Assembly (NCBI GenBank): GCA_026075535.2
Contig: AP026542.1
Span: 1,426,001 to 1,490,000, forward strand
Direction of reading: 5' to 3'
Length of the DNA: 64,000 nucleotides
Source: Tricholoma matsutake
Lineage: Eukaryota; Basidiomycota; Agaricomycetes; Agaricales; Tricholomataceae
In this document: in pieces, positions 12,311-21,819 of the stretch
Layout: each line of letters opens with the position of its first letter
How positions within the stretch are numbered: position 1 is the stretch's first letter
Notes under the pieces: generated by a model
Told to the model about the DNA's origin: nothing
What the model saw: the letters and a program-made list of their open reading frames with translations, nothing else
Databases searched by the model: none
Made by a program: the position numbers and the translations under genes

Positions 12311-13129
12311 TAGTTGGGTGCATTAAGGACCATGGGAGGTGGTCCATTATTGACTGAAGTAGATTACTATCACAGGCTGTAGCTGAATGCAATCAAATTT
12401 CTGTTATGTCATAAGAGTCGTGAGAGTGCACAGAGAAGGCCATTTAAATAGTTTTGGAATGGGTGCCTTGTGCAGTGGAACAAGTGAGTGGAAGAAGAAG
12501 AGGCTCAACAATGCGGTGAAGTTGCAAGTGTGGTGACATGGGCTGAGGGAGGAGAGGATGGTGGGAGAAGTGATGAGGAGGCACTGGCAATTTGGTCAGG
12601 TAGAATGTGTGAGGGTGAGGGTACATTTTGTTCTATTTTGAATGAAGGTTGACTGACATTGGGTTAGATATTTTGTTTGGGCTGGTGAGGAGCAGTGAAG
12701 CTGATAGTTGGCTTGTACTCATAAGACAAGCTTGTTTCTTGCTTCTGCGTTCCATGTCAAGATCACCACTGTGAGTCCAGCATCTCTGCATTATCTCTGG
12801 GGCATGCTGACCTTGCTCGCAGTTTGCCATCTGCCATTTCCCACCTTGAAGTTCTTGATATTCTCCTATCCTCCATCACAACTGAAAACTCTCATGGTGT
12901 TCATGGCCCATGTGTCATCAGCAGCAACAACAACAATGGCAACAACCCCAGCGCCCACCCCTACTGCCACGAGCCACTGCTCGTGGGGTGTATAGCTGGT
13001 GCTAGCAGATGGCAATGACAGGTGGCAGCGGCAGTGAATGGCTAACAGCAACAACATGTGAATGACAGCCCTACACACAGAGAGATGAAAAGCTGACTTG
13101 GGAAACATCCTTTAGAGTTGTGAAAAAAT
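12311..13129. other. No gene recognised; minisatellite-like stretch
   Basis: Around 12900-13060 there is CAACAACAATGGCAACAACC-type sequence and GAGCCACTGCTCGTGGGG. It resembles sequence inside the hAT copies at 45456-46962 and 19685-20991, so it may be a remnant of that type. No target duplication was found. Confidence 0.35.
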
Positions 13130-13380
13130 GAACCCCCCACTAATTCCCTAGATGTCAGAAAATCACATATGGAAACATCCTGTCTTTCAGATGAAATTAA
13201 TATCCTTTCAGATTGAAAACTAACCCTAGAAGTCAGAAAATCACAAGCTGAAACATCAAATCTTTTGGATGATATTCATACCCCCCCTAGATTAAAAACA
13301 TCCCCTAGATGTCAGAAAATCACATACAAAAACATCCTGTCTTTCAGATGATGTTTATACCTTCCTGTTGGATTAAAAAC
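13130..13380. repeat. Three tandem copies of a 78-80 bp unit
   Basis: The block CCCTAGATGTCAGAAAATCA and variants occurs near 13145, 13223 and 13303, each followed by AAACATC and a TTTCAGATGA-like block. Copies differ by scattered substitutions. No coding signal. Confidence 0.7.
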
Positions 13381-13717
13381 ATCCCCCTCTTTTCATTCTT
13401 TTGTGAAATGAAATTTCATCCCATTGACATATGGAAACTTTGTAAAATAATACACATGAATTCCATACCCTAAATGGCTTAAATATATGGGCTGAAAATT
13501 CATCCCAAATTCATCCACCACAAATTCAGCCATTTAAATTAGAAAATTCATGTTTTGGCACTTAGATGGCTGAAATCACTACTATGCTGGGTCCACAGTG
13601 AGGCAGATACTGATGATTACTTCTTGTTGGGATTTCATGAGCTAGAGAGCTGGGCTGCTGCAATCATGAGTCTTCATTGTTTTCCATGTTCCTCTTTCTG
13701 ATGTTTTATGAAATTGA
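13381..13717. other. AT-rich spacer upstream of split gene
   Basis: Contains TTCATCCCA-rich sequence like that at 1481-1786, then sequence leading into the split reading frame. An in-frame TGA at 13715 and an AG at 13719-13720 suggest the upstream side may be intronic. No exon identified. Confidence 0.3.
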
Positions 13718-13853
13718 AAGCTCAAAGATCCTCAGAATGCTACAATTGACACACCTCTGAACAATACAACTTTTGACACCCTCAATCTTCACACTGTGGC
13801 TGCCAAATCTCTGCTCCTTCAATGTTGTCTTGAACTCAATGCTGAAGTGAAGG
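13718..13853 (+). pseudogene. Split gene, 5' fragment (interrupted by element D)
   Basis: An open + frame that ends ...CCLELNAEVK at the insertion point of element D. If D and one copy of its GAAGG duplication are left out, the frame continues at 19659-19684 as AAQEIHNH. If the hAT element 19685-20991 is also left out, it continues into 20992-21311. The three pieces are in the same frame with no stop. The protein is unrecognised: soluble, Leu-rich, without an evident domain. The start and any earlier exons are not visible. It could be a host gene or an accessory gene of an older transposon. Confidence 0.6.
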
Positions 13854-14235
13854 TGTTAGGGCGACACCCACTCTCTGCTAGCTAAGACCATACAGGTTCT
13901 CTCTACAAGAAGGGGGCAGGATCTGCGCTCATGATGGGGGAACTGATGGTTTTGATGCAAGGGGTTATTTATAGGGAGTTTGTTGACAAAGGCCTTTCAC
14001 ACCGAAAGCATAGGTGGAATACCTAAGAGAACACAACTGGGGTCCCATAGGCATATATTCAGGGTTTATATACTATGTTACATATATTGAACATTGTTGT
14101 TACTGATGCATTTGCACATGCACGTACATATTGATGTGTGCGAAATAAAGTTTCTCACGCTATCAAAGTGTAGCGTAATTTGACATAATAAAATAAAAAT
14201 GAAATTTTATTAGGTAATGGGGTGGTTTCCTAACA
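13854..14235 (-). repeat. Element D 3' LTR (382 bp)
   Basis: Same sequence as the right LTR except for loss of a 20-bp segment flanked by a short direct repeat (TAATTTG/TAATTCG near 14170) and point changes. It carries the same R-region motif AGAACACAACT (14028-14038, + strand reading) and TTTATATA box. Confidence 0.92.
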
Positions 14236-14250
14236 TTACCCCCCTTTTAT
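14236..14250 (-). promoter_or_regulatory. Element D polypurine tract
   Basis: The + strand reads TTACCCCCCTTTTAT directly after the left LTR, so the element strand has ATAAAAGGGGGGTAA directly before its 3' LTR. This is the expected place for the second-strand primer. Confidence 0.8.
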
Positions 14251-17200
14251 GCCTCAACTTCCAGGCAAGAAAATATTACGTTGTCCCCTCTGTGAAATTT
14301 TGGTAAGGGCAGAATTTCATCCCCTCATACACTATTCTCGCAATGCGACGCAGAGCATTCGGATTACGTTTAAAGAATTGGGTGATCACATTATGCGCTC
14401 ACTTACAATTCTCTTTGGGTTCCCACAAATTATTTTTGTTGGTATAGTTTTTCTACTTTATTAAAAACTCCAATTTGTTCCGTCGAAGACGTCAGTCTAG
14501 AATTTCTTCAACTATATAATCTGGAGCACCTTCTACTATTATCAAAGGTTGTGGAGTGGTTTGTTGGCCAGGAATAGTGGGTGGGCAGTAAGGGCATAGG
14601 TGGGATACATTAATCTTGGGATCAATCTTGAATGATTGGGGTAATTTTAGCACTACCGCATTAGGCGAGATCACTTTAGAGATCACATATGGGCCAACTT
14701 GTTTCTCTGTAAGTTTCCTTGAAAGTTGTGGAATATTCAGGTCCTTGGTACGTAGCCATACCAAGTCACCAACTTTGTACTCTGGAGCATGTGCTCGAGT
14801 ACGATCCACGTGTTGCATCATGTCATCACATGCTTTCTTCAATGCCACCTCTGCTTCCTCTTGTACCTTTTGCATCTTAGATACAAAGTCTTCTACTGAC
14901 TATACTTTGACTTCCCTTCTGGGTTCTACTCCCATGTGAGGATGATATCCATAATTTGTGAAAAAGGGTGACATATGAGTAGCTGAATGGAATTTGTTAT
15001 TGTGGGAAAATTTGGCAATTGCCAGCCATTCAGGCCAGTCAGTTTGTTGGTAGTTGACAAACATACATAGGTACTGCTCCAACTCCTGGTTCATTCTCTG
15101 TCTGCCCATCAGTCTGCGGGTGATATGCCCTAGATAATTTAGTTTGAATTCCCAATATGTTGTTTAGTTCTTGCATAAATGTGGAAGCAAATTGTGGTCC
15201 ACGATCGGAGATAATGGTATCAGGTAACCCATGTAACCGCCATACCTGATTTAGATAGAGGCGTGCCAAGCCCAATGATGAGGTTTCTGTAGTAGTAGGA
15301 ATAATATGGACCTCCTTTGTGAAGCGGTTGCATACTACAAATATTGCATCGTACCCTTGAGCCTCGGGTAATCCGGTAATAAAATCCACAGATATATCTC
15401 ACCACGGTGCTTTAGGTATAGGGTTCAGCATTAATTTTCCTGCAGGTTTTTCTGGAAATTTCTTCCCCCTCATGCACATATCACATCCATCCTCATACCC
15501 CAACACATACTTCAAAATTCTGGGCTACCAATAATTTCTCATTACTAATTCCAATGTCTTCCATCTTCCTGGGTGTCCAGCAATCGGCGTATTGTGATGT
15601 AACCGGACGATCTCCCTTCGCAAATCCTGATCCTTCGGTACATACACTTTTCCTTGAAACAACACCAACCCTTGTTCCTCAGCCCATTCATCTCCTTTGA
15701 TATTACCTTTCTTCTCTCCCTTCAGAGCTTTCATGGCTTCCACTACTTCATTGTCCATTTCCGAACATTGTCTAATTTTAGACAACATTTCCGTTTCCAA
15801 GCTATCTATTAATAGATGCCCTTGATGCATAGCACAAATGCGAAAGTATTTGGGTTTGAGTAAGGTAACATTCTTATTGTCCTCCTCCACCCTCCTTTTA
15901 TGATCAATATGTCTGGATAATGTATCTGCTTTCCTCATTAAGCTTCCCGCTTTGTGGACCAAGTGAAAATTGAAATGCAATAGGAATAGTGCCCAATGCG
16001 CTTGCCTGCGATTAAGCTTTTTAGTGGACATGAAGTATTGCAGATTTTGATGATCCGTCCAGATCTCAATCTCATGTGTACATCCCTCCAAATAATGCCT
16101 CCACGCCTCCAATGCTCATATTATCCCCAACATCTCTTTGTCATGCACATCATAATTCCTCTCCACATCATTCAACCCTTTTGACAAGTATGCACAAGGA
16201 TGCCATTTGTCATCTTTGCACAGTATTGATAATATCACTCCAGTAGCAAAATCGGATGCATTGGATTCCACTCGCAAAGGGCATGTGAAATCTACTGGGG
16301 CTAATATTGGTCCCTCCACAAACTTCCTCTTCAACTCCTCAAACACTGTCTGCTGCTGCCCTCCCCACCTCCATACTACTCCCTTCCATGTAAGGTTATG
16401 TAAGGGTGCGGCAATTTTAGAAAAATTGTGCACAAAGCGATGATAATAATTTGCGAGTCCCAAGAAGGCTTGAACCTCCTTAACACGGGTGGGTGCAGGC
16501 CAATCTGTGATTGCCTGTACCTTGATTGGATCCATTTTGATCCCATCAGGGCTGATCAATAATCCTAGGAACTCAATCTCGCTTGCCCCAAACACACACT
16601 TCTCTGGTTTCAAAAATAGATCATTCTCCACCAACCTCCATAACACCTCCTGCACTATCGCCTCATGATTTTCTTCATCCTCCATGAATATCAGAATGTC
16701 ATCAATAAATATTATTACCACACCTTTGTCTATTACATCCTTGAAAATGTCATTCATCATATTTTGAAAGGTCGGGGGACTATTAGTCATCCCAAAAAAC
16801 ATGACAAGCGGCTCGAAGGATCCTTGACGTGTGGCAAATGCAGCCTTCCACTCATCTCCTTTCTTTATTCGTACATTGTTGTATCCCCATCGTAAATCCA
16901 ATTTTGTAAAGACCTTGGCTTTTCCCACCTTGTCAATTATTTCTGAAATCAATGGCAGGGGGTACACATTCTTCACTGTCCACTCATCCAGATACCTATA
17001 ATCTGTACACATCCTCTTCCTTTGATCTTTCTTTTTCCTTTCTTCCTTCTTCATCTTCCTCCCATACACATTACATTCCTTAGGACAACGAGTCATTTGT
17101 ACTTTCCCAGTTTTCCAATCAATTTCGGGATTATGCTTCCGTAACCATGGACATCCTATTATTAGATTGGTTTTCCCAAGATTGCACACTTCGAATATGG

Positions 17201-17663
17201 CTTGCTCCTGATGCTCCTGATACCTTAGTACCATAGTCACCTCCTCCTTGATAGTTCCTCCATGATTGACCATTCCATCAATATTGTACACCATTATAGG
17301 TTGCACCAGCTTGCGTGTGTTAATACCATTTCCAGTATTTAAGGATCGATTAATAAATAATCCTGTAGCACCACTATCAAGCAACGCTTCCACATCAATC
17401 GCTGCATGCATGTCCACTGTCTTCAGTCCCACAGTCAAGGTGATTTCAGGTTCTATTCGCACAGAGCAAATAAAGAATTTAGGGGTTTTCGGAAATGATG
17501 CGTGAAAATTGTCACGTGATTGACAACAGTTGTAGTCCTTTTTGTCACATGATTCAGAACGGTTGTACTCCTCCTCAATTTCCTTTTCTGATTTTCTCTG
17601 GGTTTCCTCAGATACTAATACATTGTAACGATTCTGGGTCACCAATGGGGAAACCTTCACTGG
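14250..17663 (-). pseudogene. Element D pol: PR-RT-RH-IN-chromodomain
   Basis: Domains in order on the minus strand. Aspartic protease DSGATGLFINRSL (about 17360). RT with MCTDYRYLDEWTVKN (about 17000) and active site FIDDILIF (about 16700). RNase H with EIWTDHQNLQYF (about 16040). Integrase zinc motif HHNTPIAGH and CDMC (15470-15600). Integrase core with Asp in the FVVCNRFTK region and SDRGPQFAS, and Glu in TDGQTENE (15085-15350). GPY/F motif KQVGPYVISKV (about 14700). Chromodomain YIVEEILD then NNLWEP and HNVITQFF (14380-14535). A stop between EMLGII and ALEAWRHYLEG (16113-16115) is TGA where Arg is usual. TAG replaces a Trp at about 15520. The stretch between the Lys-rich linker and RT (near 17030) is deleted relative to copy E and to the family. 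Confidence 0.92.
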
Positions 17664-17744
17664 GACTCTTCCACAAAATTCTTCTGCTTGCCTTCCTCCA
17701 GCTTCACTTCCTCGATTGTAGCTTCCCTAATTTTTCTTTTCTGC

Positions 17745-18754
17745 CTACAATTCCTAGAAATGTGTCCTAACTGCCCACAGTTACAACATTTAAGTGGGGC
17801 TCATCTCCCTGCTTGATCAACCTCCATTGCCTCTGCTGGTGCTGCTGACTCCGTAACTATAGGTGTCACTGCCATGGCCGGTGGCTGTGCCCTTGGAGCT
17901 TGCACCTGAGGTGCCTTTCCTTTCTCGGACTTTCCGCCTGATGACTTTCCAAATTTACTACTTCCAGACATCAACTTTGACTCTGCCTGTTCCTGCCGAT
18001 ATTGCCGGTCAAGGTGCATTGCCCAATTATACCACTCATCCAACTTCTCTGGCATAGAAGGTAGTCGGTAGATAGATTTGAACAAAGAGGGATTTAATCC
18101 TGCTTTCAAAAACTCTACCAACGTGGCTTCTCCCATGTCCATTTGCAAAGCTTCTGCTTTGAACTGCAAAATAAATTCATCCACTGTTAGGGAACCTTGG
18201 TGCATGGTCTTTAATTTAGCATTGGCTGTCGCCTTTGGATTAGGGTCTCCAAACTGTGCCTCCAATCTCTCCAGAAATTCTTTGAAGGTTGCAAATGGTT
18301 TATTTCCCACAGCAATTTGATTAATAGCCTTGTTTCTCCAGAACTGTGCTTTCCCCCCCTGAATGTATGAGAGAGCAAACATAATCCTAGACTTGGCTGT
18401 ACAAAACTCTGGCTTCCTCCCATGGATGTACAATACTATAGAGCTGATGAAGGATTTTGTATTCTCCATGGTACCATCAAAGATTTGTGGGGGTGCGTAC
18501 TTAGGTAAGCGCGCTTTTCCATTTCTGGATTTCTCTGCCATCTCATCCTCCTGCGATATCCACTCCACCATCTCCTCCATCTCATCATCTCTTTCTCCTG
18601 TCATCTCTGGCTGTACTTCCGCTTGTCTGGGCTGTGATGCTGCCAACACTGACACTAATTGGGACATTTGCACTGTGAGCGCATCAATTTTTGCCTCTAG
18701 TGCTGGTGTAGGAACAGGATTAGGACCAGGATTAGAAGTTGAGGGTTCGGACAT
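17745..18754 (-). pseudogene. Element D gag: capsid plus zinc knuckle
   Basis: Starts MSEPSTSNPGPNPVPTPALE. Residues 20-60 form a short coiled-coil-like part, then an acidic stretch, then the gag capsid region typical of this clade (PQIFDGTMENTKSFISSI, FWRNKAINQI, LEAQFGDPNPKATA). A basic Pro/Ala-rich tail ends at TGA 17801-17803. In the same frame past the TGA lies a CCHC knuckle, CCNCGQLGHISRNC (about 17748-17795). Copy E has the identical stop in the same place. After the knuckle, D lost one T in a T-run (at about 17675) and shifts frame before the protease. Confidence 0.9.
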
Positions 18755-19238
18755 AATTGTAGAATCTGTGATGAATCACTTCTTCAACAAATTCAAAATT
18801 TTTTCTTCGAGACCTCTCCAAATGTTTACGGGTCACGTGATGGTTCATCAATCGTTCGTCAATCATTCGTCAATCATTCGTTGTTCGTCAGGCGCCTATT
18901 TTGACACTTCAGATCAATAACCCTTCCAACAGTGCCTGATCTCAGAGATAACACTGAATTCGGCTTGTAACTAAAATAGTCATCCGAATAGAGTGATGTA
19001 AATCATAACTAAACCAGATCCAATCAGTTGTCTGGTTGCAGCTGTCCTAATGATGAGCCCTGCCTCTCGATCACTGGCAGTCACAATGTAAGGTGAGGCC
19101 TGGCGTCAGCTTACGAAAGAAAAGGTAGATTATGTATGTACAAGTACTTCTGGCTCATGCCGAAAGGATGAGTAATTGGATGTGGCACAGTGAAACAATG
19201 ACATATGCGCAAGTAAGGGAAGGCACACTGATATGGGA

Positions 19239-19249
19239 AGTTGTGTTCT
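19239..19249 (-). promoter_or_regulatory. Element D self-priming primer-binding site
   Basis: On the element strand the LTR is followed by GA and then AGAACACAACT. This 11-nt block is the exact reverse complement of AGTTGTGTTCT in the LTR, 32 nt downstream of a TATA box, where transcription would start. Tf1-type elements prime reverse transcription with the first 11 nt of their own RNA. No sequence starting TGG (tRNA type) is found here. Confidence 0.8.
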
Positions 19250-19251
19250 TC

Positions 19252-19653
19252 TGTTAGGGCAACACCCACTATCTGCTAGCTAAGACCATCCAGGTTCTCT
19301 CTACAAGAAGGGGGCAGGATCCATGCTCGTGATGGGGGAACTGATGGTTTTGATGCAAGGGGTTATTTATAGGTGAGTTTGTTGACAAAGGCCTTTCACA
19401 CCGAAAGCATAGGTGGAATACCTAAGAGAACACAACTGGGGTCCCCTAGGCATATATTTAGGGTTTATATACTATGTTACATATATTGTACATTGTTGTT
19501 ACCGATGCATTCGCACATGCGCATACATATTGATGCGTGCGAAATAAAATTCTCATGCTATCAAAGTGTAGCATAATTTGGCGTCATGTAGCATAATTCG
19601 ACATAATAAAATAAAAATGAAATTTTATTAGGTAATGGGGTGGTTTCCTAACA
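19252..19653 (-). repeat. Element D 5' LTR (402 bp)
   Basis: TG...CA bounded, with TATATAAA on the element strand at 19464-19471 and the predicted RNA 5' end at 19437. Inserted sequence GGCGTCATGTAGCATAATTC distinguishes it from the left LTR. Confidence 0.92.
19437..19471 (-). promoter_or_regulatory. Element D LTR core promoter
   Basis: TATATAAA box (19464-19471) with the inferred start at A19437, the first base of the block complementary to the primer-binding site. The spacing of about 32 nt fits a TATA-directed start. Confidence 0.6.
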
Positions 19654-19658
19654 GAAGG

Positions 19659-19684
19659 CAGCTCAAGAAATCCACAACCATGTC
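19659..19684 (+). pseudogene. Split gene, middle fragment
   Basis: A 26-bp sliver between element D and the hAT element, coding AAQEIHNH in the frame of both flanking pieces (13718-13853 and 20992-21311). Confidence 0.6.
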
Positions 19685-20991
19685 TAGGGTGTAGCACAGG
19701 TATGGGTAAACCTGCAGTAAACAGCCCACAGGTTTGACGGGTATGGGTACGGTTGCTGAAATCCCAGACCTGTGACATACCGTACCCATTTTGGCAGTGT
19801 CACGGGTATCAACGGTTATTTAGGTCATCGGCCATAGAAGATGCCAGACATCAATCATCAGGAGAAACGATGGCAAAATCATTGTTTGTAAGTATTTCAA
19901 CTTTCTTATTTCACAACTAACAGTTTTGTTAGGTCCTACTCTAGTGACATGAAGTGTACAAAATGGGCCTAAATGACTTTGATCATTGTTTGGGCCCCAG
20001 GTAAGCTTTTCTTTGTTCATATCTTATTTTTCTTTATTCAACTAACTTCATTTGCATTGTTTACAGGTTTTAACTTACAATGATGCGACTACCACAACAA
20101 CAATGACAACAATGCCAACAATGGCCACCATGGCCACCACGCCATCATCACCATCACCACCACAGCACCCTCAACTTCCACCGCAAGCAACTGCCCATGG
20201 GGTGGAAACAGGGAGCAACAATGGGACGAGGACGGGATGAGGCACAGGCCCAAACAACATGTATTGTCATTTGGGCCCCAGGCAAGTTTCTCTTATATTA
20301 TCTACAAGTCTTATCTCACCATATTGTGCCCAAACAATGACAGACATCGTTTGGGCTGTAGGAAAAGTTTTTTCTTGTTTTCTTTTTGTTTTTTCAACTA
20401 ACTAATATGTTCATCTTGTTTTTTAGGTTCTAACTATGTTATAACAACGAGACGATGCCTCCACACCCACCTATGCCCACCCACAGCAACGTGGAAATGG
20501 GGAGAAAGGACGGGACAAGGATGGGGAGGATGATCCAGGACCACGATGGGCAGGGGCACTACCCCATCTCGCTGCAAGCGAGACAGTGTTTTTTTTAAAT
20601 TATTTAGTATTGTACAGAATTATGAAATACACAAATCCCTCCTTCGCTCTTCTTGAGTGGTGGAGGTGTCTTTTTTTTTCAAAAATAATTAAATATAAGT
20701 CCCTCTGTACAAAGATTTATTGTCTGTGGCTCAAGTATTGTATACAATGTGTAGTTGAGTTAGTAAAGATACAAATGCAGGATGTTGAACAGTGTAGAAT
20801 GTCTAAATACGAGGCAAAAATGTAGTCAAAACTATGGTGTATATACATGGTGTCACACCTGTGGTGTTTTATGACAGACCATGGGTTAAACCTGTCACTG
20901 CGGTTGCGGTGTTAGAACGGGTGCGGTGTTGACAGGTGCGGGTGTGGTGTGCTAAATTTTACCCATGGTGTGACCCATGCGCTACACCCTA
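19685..20991. mobile_element. Non-autonomous hAT element, family 2 (1307 bp)
   Basis: Target duplication ACCATGTC (19677-19684) against ACCATATC (20992-20999), 7 of 8 identical. Ends are TAGGGTGTAGC... and ...GCTACACCCTA. Subterminal GGTATGGGTA repeats. Inside are three copies of a GTTTGGGC block (near 19990, 20272, 20355). The first and last are followed by an intron-like stretch with a GT start or its remains, TTCAACTAACT and a terminal AG. CAACAATGNCAACA minisatellite DNA (20075-20130) follows. No transposase. Confidence 0.82.
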
Positions 20992-21311
20992 ACCATATCA
21001 ACATACTCCCTGAAATTGTTAGGCTCTTGCAGCTGAATACCATTGCTCAGCTTCCTGAATCTTGTGCTGCCACACCTATGCTTCTTTCACCACCTCTCAC
21101 ACCTGGCACAAAGATTCCAATTGAAGATTTCTGTGGTTGGGTCTCACTTAGTATTGAGATTCTCAAATGCCTGCATGCACACTGTTACTCTGGTTCTCAT
21201 GTTATTCAACATATCAAGATTGGTGAGCTCCAGGCTATAACCTTCAAGCCTGGAGAGAACACTGAGCTGAAGGAAGTGGTGTGTGTTTGGGCAACATATG
21301 ATGACTTCTGA
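20992..21311 (+). pseudogene. Split gene, 3' fragment
   Basis: The frame continues from 19684 across the hAT insertion (HINILPEIVRLLQLNT), passes IPIEDFCGWVSLSIEILKCL and ends at TGA 21309-21311 after VVCVWATYDDF. No stop interrupts it, in contrast to nearby element genes. I do not recognise the family. A C-terminal domain of a larger protein is the most likely reading. Confidence 0.6.
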
Positions 21312-21324
21312 TGAACATCTGTTA

Positions 21325-21440
21325 CTCTTGTGCACTCATACTCTTGTGCACTCATACTCTTGTACTCTTGTACTTTTGTGCTCTCAAGTTCTTGTACTCT
21401 CATGTTCTCATGTTCTCATGCTCTTGCACTCTGCTCTAGT
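21325..21440. repeat. CTCTTGTA-type microsatellite
   Basis: Runs of CACTCATACTCTTGTG, CTCTTGTACTCTTGTACTTT and CTCATGTTCTCATGTTCTCA, directly after the stop codon of the split gene. Confidence 0.8.
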
Positions 21441-21529
21441 CTATTGCTTTTCATTCATGTGCACACAATACTGATACATTCAAACAGTAGAACTAGAGTC
21501 TAGAAATAACCTGCATGTATAAAGTATCC

Positions 21530-21775
21530 AGTTGTTGTTGTGTTGGATCCATGCTTTGATCTTTGAAAATGCTTCCTCAATGGAATTGAAGTCTGGAGAA
21601 TAAGGAAGGAGAAATACAAGATGAATGCCTGTCACAATAAGTAAATGATTTTCAGTCAAAAAAAGTCAAGCATACCATATTGGCTGAGAAGCTCCACAAT
21701 ATCATTGCCATAGTGCATGTGTTGTCCATCACAAGGATGTTCAGTGGTCCAGGAAACAGATAGCAGAGCAGAAGC
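21530..21775 (-). pseudogene. DDE-superfamily endonuclease (IS630/Tc1-like) fragment
   Basis: Two exon-like pieces on the minus strand. The first (21775-21676) reads NILVMDNTC with a catalytic-type Asp, followed by a VELLSQYG block. A probable 47-bp intron follows (21675-21629, GTATGC...GACAG). The second (21628-21530) reads HLVFLLPYSPDFNSIEEAFS, where the Glu pair is the third acidic position. This is the C-terminal half of the catalytic core. The N-terminal half and any terminal repeats were not found. It sits where the 3' end of the auxilin-like gene would be expected. Confidence 0.65.
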
Positions 21776-21819
21776 TTCAACATGTTAGCACTAGAGGATG
21801 TAGAAGTCAGGGACATACT

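Larger units (their letters stand above)
13854..19653 (-). mobile_element. Complete Tf1/sushi-type chromovirus D (5800 bp)
   Basis: LTRs at 13854-14235 and 19252-19653, both TGTTAGG...CCTAACA. The 5-bp target duplication GAAGG is at 13849-13853 and 19654-19658. A polypurine tract sits inside the left LTR and a self-complementary primer site inside the right LTR, so the element reads on the minus strand. It codes for gag, protease, RT, RNase H, integrase with a GPY/F motif and a C-terminal chromodomain. Stops, one frameshift and an internal deletion make it inactive. The LTRs differ by a 20-bp indel and scattered, mostly C/T or A/G, changes. Confidence 0.93.
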
